Below are positions 59,015-64,000 of a DNA stretch of 64,000 nt, piece by piece. The notes beneath the pieces are model-generated. The model was given only the letters and a program-made list of their open reading frames with translations. It was not told the DNA's origin and searched no databases. This DNA comes from Chitinophaga polysaccharea (GTDB lineage: Bacteria > Bacteroidota > Bacteroidia > Chitinophagales > Chitinophagaceae), in contig NZ_VIWO01000013.1 of assembly GCF_007829335.1 (NCBI RefSeq), positions 1 through 64,000 of the forward strand, given 5' to 3'. Positions within the stretch are counted from its first letter, which is position 1. Each line of letters opens with the position of its first letter. The position numbers and the translations under genes are program-made.

Positions 59015-61288
59015 TTACTGCCGGATCCGGAACTTAAACTCGCCAACGCCCAGCACTCCTTCACCAGTCACGCCTTCCGCTATCCCCATGAACTGACGGG
59101 CTATATCGGAACAAAAGAACTGGACAGTGGCCTCTCCATTTTTATCAGTGACTATCACGGGTTTCCACAATAAGGTATTCCTGGTATCAATGCCTGGGTT
59201 ACTTTCTTTATCATAATCCGGTTCATAAAATTCACGGCTCTGGTAATAGCCTTTTACAATGGCCATTTTAGTAACCTTTAGCAATTCTTCTTCTGTATAC
59301 TTAGGATAGTGATATACCACGTCTTTGTGATTATCCCTGGTTAAGATGACACCTTGCCGGTGTGATGTAACATCAGACGAAAAAACATGATAAGTCTTCC
59401 CTTCTACCGGCTTTATATTGGTGCGGCCATCGGGGCAATTCAACCAGCCGCATTCTCCCACGTAATCAGTATTACCTTCATATTTAGCGATGCTATCCAG
59501 GTAGCCAAGGTACTTATCTGTATACACCGTACTTTTGCCTGTTACCGTAATTTCCTTCAGCGTTTTTCCATAGGGGATGTAAGTCGTATCTACCTGCGGC
59601 TTTCCTGCCAGCGGAAAAGTATCCGGCAACAGGTACACCGTAGGATGAGCAGTAATAGCCTTACGGATGGCCTCAAACGGATCCTCTACATGTATGTTAT
59701 ATGTTTTCTCTGAGAAATACTGAATGAAAAAGCGCGGGCCAATGGCCAGGTTGGCTGGTGTCAGGTAAAACTTACCGGCATTATCCACGGCGGCAAACTG
59801 GCTCGTGGTCTTGTTGTAGTTGTACAACATAAGAGATACCGGTTGCTTTTCTTTTCCAGCTTTTCTATCCGGTGTAACCCATGCCTGTAAGGTATCCGAT
59901 AAAACCGGGGGCAATGGCTTGCGTTCGGCCATCGCCTCTTTGCTCCAGGTATAACTGCGCCACCCTTGTGTCAGCAACAGCAGGTCCAACGCCGCTTTGC
60001 GATCGGCGTGGGCACTATCGAAATAGTAGGCAGGGTTATAGATCTTTCCCCGTATTTGTGTAGAGAGATAATAATAGCTGAGCATATTACCAGTATTCTC
60101 TGCACTATGGAACAGGTCATCATATACACATAAACTGAATACGGCAGGTACCGGCATACCACTGTCATCAGTTGTCTTAATTTTTAAAGCCACTTGCTCC
60201 TTTGGCGCATATTCATTCTTCACCTGGCTAAAGCTGATATGGAACTGCCGGTCCGGATGCAGGTATACCAGCCGTTCTGCCATGGGCCGCTGCTGTGCAT
60301 CGAAAAGCGTCACTTCCCCAACACCCGGAGCGGAATTTTGGATAGGGATTTTCACTTCCATACTATCGCCCACTTCCCCGGCTGCAATGGCTTCCACTGC
60401 GCCCCTGATCTGCAGCCGCAGGTAAAATTTCTCTTTCTGCGGCATATCATGCGCAATAATTTTAAACACCAGGCTATCTCCTTCATTCTTCAGCAAACGC
60501 ATACACAGGCCCTCCTCCAGTGCCACAGGTAACGGGTACAGGCTATCTTTACTGTAGTTGAGCCGTATACGATATATGGCGCCCTTTTCAGGCGTAAACA
60601 GGAAACTTCCCATACCCGCGTGAACGGTCTTGAAATTCAATACCGGTACATCGCCTTTCAGCAGCGTTCCTTTTACTTCCGCTGGCTGCCCATTTTTATT
60701 AACCGCCTTAAAGGCAATGCGGTTGGGCACACCGGCCAACAGGTGGCCTCCTTCCGGGAATACCCGGAATTGCACCGCCTCGGAGGATGTCACATTATTT
60801 TGCAGTTGCCGGATTTTGCGGGCCCGGATCTCCTGTGGCTCGTTAAATACCCGGATCCGGGCAACCGCGTAATAATAAGGCTGACCGGAAACGTAAGAAT
60901 GGGCGGTATATCCCTTCAGCAGATATTCGCCGTTAGACAGGGTTTGAGGTAGATATACATGGCCATAGGATATCCCGTTGAGCACCGGGTACATTTCTTC
61001 CCACAATACACTGTCGGCGCCCACTTTTTGTAGCTGCAGATACAGCGTATTGTCGAGTGCCGATAACGTAAAATCGATCGCATTCAATACAAACGCATTG
61101 AACCAAAGATCTTCCCCGCTGATATAAATATCCTTGCTGGGACGCAGGTAGAGGGACGTTTGCATCACCTGCCTTACGGAGTCGAGCTGACTTGCCAGTT
61201 TATCCATATCTCCCCTGTTTCCCTGGGAAAAGGAAGCGTTAGCAATTACCAATAACGCAAGGGCCAGGCATACCAAGTGTCTTATCAT
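59015..61288 (-). CDS. MG2/macroglobulin-like extracytoplasmic protein
   Basis: A 757-residue exported protein (signal peptide MIRHLVCLALALLVIANA, ending FSQ). An MG2-like segment (about 35-140, with LYLRPSKDIYISGEDLWFNA and LPQTLSNGEYLLKGYTAHS) starts it, followed by further beta domains, a large unknown middle part, and a C-terminal ending with EGVTGEGVLGVGEFKFRI. A cysteine pair GECGWLNCPDG sits near 625. The family is common in Bacteroidota next to TonB-type barrels. The ATG at 61288 is preferred to the upstream TTG at 61393, which overlaps the next gene. It starts 7 bp after the thioredoxin-like gene's stop. Confidence 0.8.
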   Translation of the reverse strand: MIRHLVCLALALLVIANASFSQGNRGDMDKLASQLDSVRQVMQTSLYLRPSKDIYISGEDLWFNAFVLNAIDFTLSALDNTLYLQLQKVGADSVLWEEMYPVLNGISYGHVYLPQTLSNGEYLLKGYTAHSYVSGQPYYYAVARIRVFNEPQEIRARKIRQLQNNVTSSEAVQFRVFPEGGHLLAGVPNRIAFKAVNKNGQPAEVKGTLLKGDVPVLNFKTVHAGMGSFLFTPEKGAIYRIRLNYSKDSLYPLPVALEEGLCMRLLKNEGDSLVFKIIAHDMPQKEKFYLRLQIRGAVEAIAAGEVGDSMEVKIPIQNSAPGVGEVTLFDAQQRPMAERLVYLHPDRQFHISFSQVKNEYAPKEQVALKIKTTDDSGMPVPAVFSLCVYDDLFHSAENTGNMLSYYYLSTQIRGKIYNPAYYFDSAHADRKAALDLLLLTQGWRSYTWSKEAMAERKPLPPVLSDTLQAWVTPDRKAGKEKQPVSLMLYNYNKTTSQFAAVDNAGKFYLTPANLAIGPRFFIQYFSEKTYNIHVEDPFEAIRKAITAHPTVYLLPDTFPLAGKPQVDTTYIPYGKTLKEITVTGKSTVYTDKYLGYLDSIAKYEGNTDYVGECGWLNCPDGRTNIKPVEGKTYHVFSSDVTSHRQGVILTRDNHKDVVYHYPKYTEEELLKVTKMAIVKGYYQSREFYEPDYDKESNPGIDTRNTLLWKPVIVTDKNGEATVQFFCSDIARQFMGIAEGVTGEGVLGVGEFKFRIRQ

Positions 61289-61295
61289 AGGGTTA

Positions 61296-61763
61296 CTATT
61301 GTTCCATTTGTATTTTAAGCCATTCAAACGCCTGTCCGTTGGCAGGCGACTGAAACTGGTGTTTAACAATTTTTCCGTTGTCCAGTTGTACAATACAAGG
61401 GTAAATCACATTCTTCGTAGGCAGGCTGAACATCCCATCATTGTCAATAAAAACATTCACCCGGTTATTGATATGCTTGCCAATTTTCTGTTGCAGAATT
61501 TTGACCGACTGTACTTTTGTCAATATAAAAAATATACCGGTAGAATCAATAAAATCTCTCATAAAAGCTTCTCCCTCCTGTATACAGCCATTGCATCCCA
61601 GGCCGGGCAATATCACCATCCATTTTTTTGGAGCCTGGAAACTGGCTTTCTTTAGCCCGCTGGAAATGGTTTCCGTTTCCAGGTCGCTATCCGATTTCTT
61701 GAAGCTTTTGCACTGGCTAAATACCAGTATAGACAGGGTCATTAAAACATAAAGGCGGTTCAT
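61296..61763 (-). CDS. thioredoxin-like lipoprotein with CxxC
   Basis: A 155-residue lipoprotein (lipobox Cys18 in VFSQC) with a thioredoxin-type redox site, Cys57-Asn-Gly-Cys60 in LGCNGCIQEG, followed by helix EAFMRDFIDSTG and strand segments consistent with a thioredoxin fold. It lacks the cis-proline context that I would expect in a complete thioredoxin, so it may be a divergent member. It sits between the DUF4221 gene and the MG2-type gene, tightly spaced, and close to a four-cysteine secreted peptide, for which it could form or reduce disulfides. This is inference from context. Confidence 0.75.
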   Translation of the reverse strand: MNRLYVLMTLSILVFSQCKSFKKSDSDLETETISSGLKKASFQAPKKWMVILPGLGCNGCIQEGEAFMRDFIDSTGIFFILTKVQSVKILQQKIGKHINNRVNVFIDNDGMFSLPTKNVIYPCIVQLDNGKIVKHQFQSPANGQAFEWLKIQMEQ

Positions 61764-61793
61764 AATATCGTTTTTATTGTAGTTGACAATGCT

Positions 61794-62996
61794 TTATTTC
61801 AGGTTAACCGGTTTAAATATTTTCAAATACAGGTAGGCCTCAGACCGGTCATTCTTATCGAGGTATTCTATATTCAATCCTTCTGCAGTAACAAAAGCAT
61901 TCTCCCAGTTAAAATCGTTACAGGTACCAATGGTGGTTTCACCCATGTACTTAAAATTTTCATCGAATACAATCACCGACAAAGGCTTATCCTTAATGGT
62001 GCTGGTGGGGGTAGCATCCGGTATGGCTTTCCTCAGAAGACGGTAATATACTTTCCGGTAAGGATCATATTTGATGGCAGCGTATAAATCAGTTTGACAT
62101 ACTTTTAATACCAGTTCTTCTCCGGATAATTTCTTATTGAAAGAAGTAATAGTACCCGCTTCATTACTACCACCATATACAGGTGTATAGCCTTCTTTAC
62201 CAGTATTGGCCAGGTATACCTGGTGAGATACCGGGAAACTATATACCATCTTGTGGTCCGGAGCTATGTCACTATATACGTTGGTAAATAACCCTTCATT
62301 TTCCCAGAAGTAGTTATGTCCATATAATTCGTCGGGGTATTGCCGGGAGAAAGTGACTTTGTTATTGCTGCAATCGATATGCGACTCAAATTTAAACCGG
62401 CGGGCAATAGTATCCGGCAGCGAAAACATATACTGACCGGGAAACACGATCTGATTGCCTATTCCCATCAGAGGCGCCGCTGTAGATGGATAATACTGTG
62501 GATAAAAAAAAGTCCAGGACAGTTCGTGGAAGGGCTGTTCATTGATCAGGGAAATTCTTGACAATACCCGGCTCGAATCATTTAACAATACCAACTGATT
62601 ATTCTTCTTATTATAGATATAAATGGAGTCTTTATTCTTCAGGTAATATCCCAGGGGATTGTTGACACCATCTTTATCATCCCTGCTGAACTTAATAACT
62701 TTCTTTACTACGGCAGTAGCATAATCATAAATATAGATGGCGCTGGCATAAGTATTCAGAAAGCTCAGGCAGGTGGTATTGCTATCTCCCGAAAACACCT
62801 GCATATAGGGTATCTTGGGAGCACTGATGCTGTCTAATGGAAATTTCTTTTCACCGGCAATAGCCAGCTTCACCGTGGGTATCAATGTTCCCTGCTTGTC
62901 ATTCTTCAATGTTACCACATTGCTATTGGATGAACAGCCAAAAAATAAAGCAAGGGAAATAACAGCGGGCAATATCAATTTTACATTCATGATCAT
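61794..62996 (-). CDS. DUF4221 lipoprotein, beta-propeller-like
   Basis: A 400-residue lipoprotein (lipobox LALFFGC, Cys near 21) of the DUF4221 type, predicted as a six-bladed beta-propeller by repeated beta units (YIYDYATAVVKKVIKF, SIYIYNKKNNQLVLLNDSS, FKYMGETTIGTC). Start at Met1 (62996) or Met3 (62990). In Bacteroidota such proteins recur beside NVEALA-type peptide genes, and here the peptide gene ends 82 bp upstream. Thus it may be the receptor or surface partner of the peptide, but no function is shown. Confidence 0.8.
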   Translation of the reverse strand: MIMNVKLILPAVISLALFFGCSSNSNVVTLKNDKQGTLIPTVKLAIAGEKKFPLDSISAPKIPYMQVFSGDSNTTCLSFLNTYASAIYIYDYATAVVKKVIKFSRDDKDGVNNPLGYYLKNKDSIYIYNKKNNQLVLLNDSSRVLSRISLINEQPFHELSWTFFYPQYYPSTAAPLMGIGNQIVFPGQYMFSLPDTIARRFKFESHIDCSNNKVTFSRQYPDELYGHNYFWENEGLFTNVYSDIAPDHKMVYSFPVSHQVYLANTGKEGYTPVYGGSNEAGTITSFNKKLSGEELVLKVCQTDLYAAIKYDPYRKVYYRLLRKAIPDATPTSTIKDKPLSVIVFDENFKYMGETTIGTCNDFNWENAFVTAEGLNIEYLDKNDRSEAYLYLKIFKPVNLK

Positions 62997-63009
62997 AAGC
63001 TTTTAAGAT

Positions 63010-63049
63010 GGAGGTATCCGCATGTAGGTTTGCTACCACGAATACCTCC
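63010..63049 (-). other. double-stem hairpin after the peptide gene
   Basis: Outer 8-bp stem (63010-63017 with 63042-63049) with an inner 4-bp stem (63024-63027 with 63033-63036). It lies 29 bp after the peptide stop and before the DUF4221 gene. No clear T run on the minus strand, so it may act as a mRNA 3' end stabiliser or partial terminator that favours peptide over downstream protein. Confidence 0.5.
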
Positions 63050-63078
63050 CTATCAGGATAAAAAATTGTGGCTAACTA

Positions 63079-63312
63079 TTACCAGCCGAAATCGCACTCA
63101 TTATTCCCTGGATCTCCCACACAGATCTGGCTCAGCATTAAGCACTTGCCACCACCGAAGCCATGTGCGCTGGAACATTCTGCACTGGCAGTATTAACTT
63201 TCACAAGAGATGACAAGTCAACATCATTATTGCTGGCTTGGGTTTTAGTTGCGAAGAAAGCAACAGTAGCAATAGCAGCGATTCCAGCTGCAGCGAGGAT
63301 TTTCTTTTTCAT
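63079..63312 (-). CDS. small secreted four-cysteine peptide, NVEALA-like
   Basis: A 77-residue precursor. The N-terminus MKKKILAAAGIAAIATVAFF is a signal peptide (cleavage near 26, KTQAS). The middle, DVDLSSLVKVNTASAEC, resembles the LxxLxxxNVEALA motif that gives NVEALA peptides their name, with the motif in a degenerate form (KVNTASA). The mature part carries four cysteines (46, 57, 64, 73) and ends in CDFGW. Expected to be exported and disulfide-bonded. Downstream genes are DUF4221, a thioredoxin-like CxxC lipoprotein and MG2-type protein; upstream is a TPR protein. Function unknown; a signalling, adhesion or antibacterial role are all open. Confidence 0.8.
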   Translation of the reverse strand: MKKKILAAAGIAAIATVAFFATKTQASNNDVDLSSLVKVNTASAECSSAHGFGGGKCLMLSQICVGDPGNNECDFGW

Positions 63313-63608
63313 AACAGCGTTTTTAAAAACTAAAAAATGATAAATAAAAAGGGTTTCTGAAAGTCAACACAGGGAATACTACTTCCATCAAGTATTTCTG
63401 CGACATAACTTTTATGCGGCAAACATTAACCTGGTTAATGCCCTAAAGTGGCTTGTTATCCTGTCATAGTTCAGCGGTTTTTACAGATCATTAAATGGTA
63501 TTTAAGTACCTCCATTCTGCGCAAAGCTCCGCCGGCATCAACCACCTTCGTAGTTGCATGACATCGTGCATTGACACAAAAACCTCTTTGTTGTAACTCA
63601 GCAGCCTA

Positions 63609-64000
63609 TTACTGGTCGCGCGCTTTTATGATGTTATCAGCGAAGCCTTTTATTTCTAATATGGCTTTCGAGGGCACCTTTACTTTCTTTGCTTTAATCG
63701 TACGCGCCATCATCATCGCCTTCGTTGTTTCCCCGTTTTCCTGGTATAAGGTCATTAACAGGTAAAGCGGGTAAAAACGATTGGGGATCATGTTCATCGC
63801 TTTCAAATAAGATTGCTCTGCTGCGGCGTAATTGCCAGCCTTCTTCTCGCAATCGCCTATGGCCGTTTCAATCACACTGGAACGCTGGTATTGCCTCGCC
63901 TGCATTAAAACTGCCAATGCCTGCTGGTAGTTCTCCACCATGGCGAGCGACTTACCGTACTGCATCAGGAACTCTCCGTTGGTACACAATTCAGGATATA
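63609..64000 (-). CDS. partial TPR protein, O-antigen-ligase tail type, cut by the window end
   Basis: The C-terminal 126 residues and a few more to the window edge; the gene continues upstream. At least two TPR units are visible (NYQQALAVLMQARQYQ and NYAAAEQSYLKAMNMIPNRF). The segments LMQYGKSLAMVENYQQAL, RFYPLYLLMTLYQENGETTK and AMMMARTIKAKKVKVPSKAI are those I associate with the C-terminal TPR tail of Bacteroidota O-antigen-ligase-like (Wzy_C) membrane proteins. As the membrane part is outside the window I cannot confirm this. It lies 296 bp before the peptide gene on the same strand. Confidence 0.7.
   Translation of the reverse strand, partial: YPELCTNGEFLMQYGKSLAMVENYQQALAVLMQARQYQRSSVIETAIGDCEKKAGNYAAAEQSYLKAMNMIPNRFYPLYLLMTLYQENGETTKAMMMARTIKAKKVKVPSKAILEIKGFADNIIKARDQ

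Noticed and set aside
63313..63608. A second small peptide gene before the NVEALA-like gene
   Set aside because: Only a 26-codon frame without signal peptide is present on the minus strand; it lacks the look of a peptide precursor.
1..64000. CRISPR arrays, insertion sequences with terminal repeats, prophage genes
   Set aside because: No regularly spaced direct repeats, transposase-like protein or phage structural protein was seen on either strand.

Overview
The window looks like a chromosomal segment of a Bacteroidota bacterium of the Chitinophagaceae type (Chitinophaga-like). The evidence is two ECF sigma / FecR anti-sigma / SusC / SusD loci, GLPGLI, OmpA-less TonB receptor barrels, DUF4221 and NVEALA-like lipoproteins or peptides, and promoters of the Bacteroidota TAnnTTTG type. 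No ribosomal RNA, prophage, intact insertion sequence or CRISPR array is visible. One tRNA gene (Leu, anticodon CAG) is present.

Layout. 1-1.3 kb: a small membrane protein and a PrdX/YbaK-type deacylase. 1.3-9.2 kb (minus strand): sigma factor, FecR, SusC, SusD and a third surface lipoprotein, with no enzyme attached. 9.5-22.1 kb (minus strand): a second sigma/FecR/SusC/SusD locus followed, after an intergenic terminator, by a GH2 beta-galactosidase-like enzyme and a GH95 alpha-fucosidase-like enzyme; together they would remove fucose and then galactose from a fucosylated galactoside. 22.4-31.1 kb: small cytoplasmic proteins, two AraC regulators, an iron-type TonB receptor, a serine hydrolase and an M1-like peptidase. 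31.2-33.8 kb: carboxymuconolactone-decarboxylase protein, DGPF/YCII protein, ECF42-type sigma factor and DoxX-like protein. The same promoter-like motif, with identical internal spacing, precedes the first and the last of these genes. 33.9-41.2 kb: an unknown outer-membrane protein with a small partner, a UPF1-like helicase, an F420-reductase-like NADP protein, an alpha/beta hydrolase, a LysE exporter and a J-domain/KTSC fusion.

41.3-44.0 kb: tRNA-Leu, then a DUF1016 (PDDEXK) nuclease and a decayed stretch with an FtsX/MacB permease remnant, which is what an old insertion site looks like. 44.0-47.2 kb: a TetR regulator divergent from purK-purE-carbonic anhydrase, with a strong palindromic operator candidate over the purK promoter. 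47.3-53.7 kb: an exported RidA homologue lacking the usual arginine, a Tet(X)-like monooxygenase with an AraC regulator, another AraC regulator, and two divergent paralogous amidohydrolases (one cytoplasmic, one exported) separated by a perfect 13-bp inverted repeat.

53.8-64 kb (minus strand): GLPGLI protein, TonB-type outer-membrane barrel, transglutaminase-like lipoprotein, MG2-type protein, thioredoxin-like lipoprotein, DUF4221 lipoprotein, a 77-residue secreted four-cysteine peptide of NVEALA type, and the end of a TPR protein that resembles the tail of O-antigen-ligase-like proteins. This last block is the best candidate for a poorly described system.
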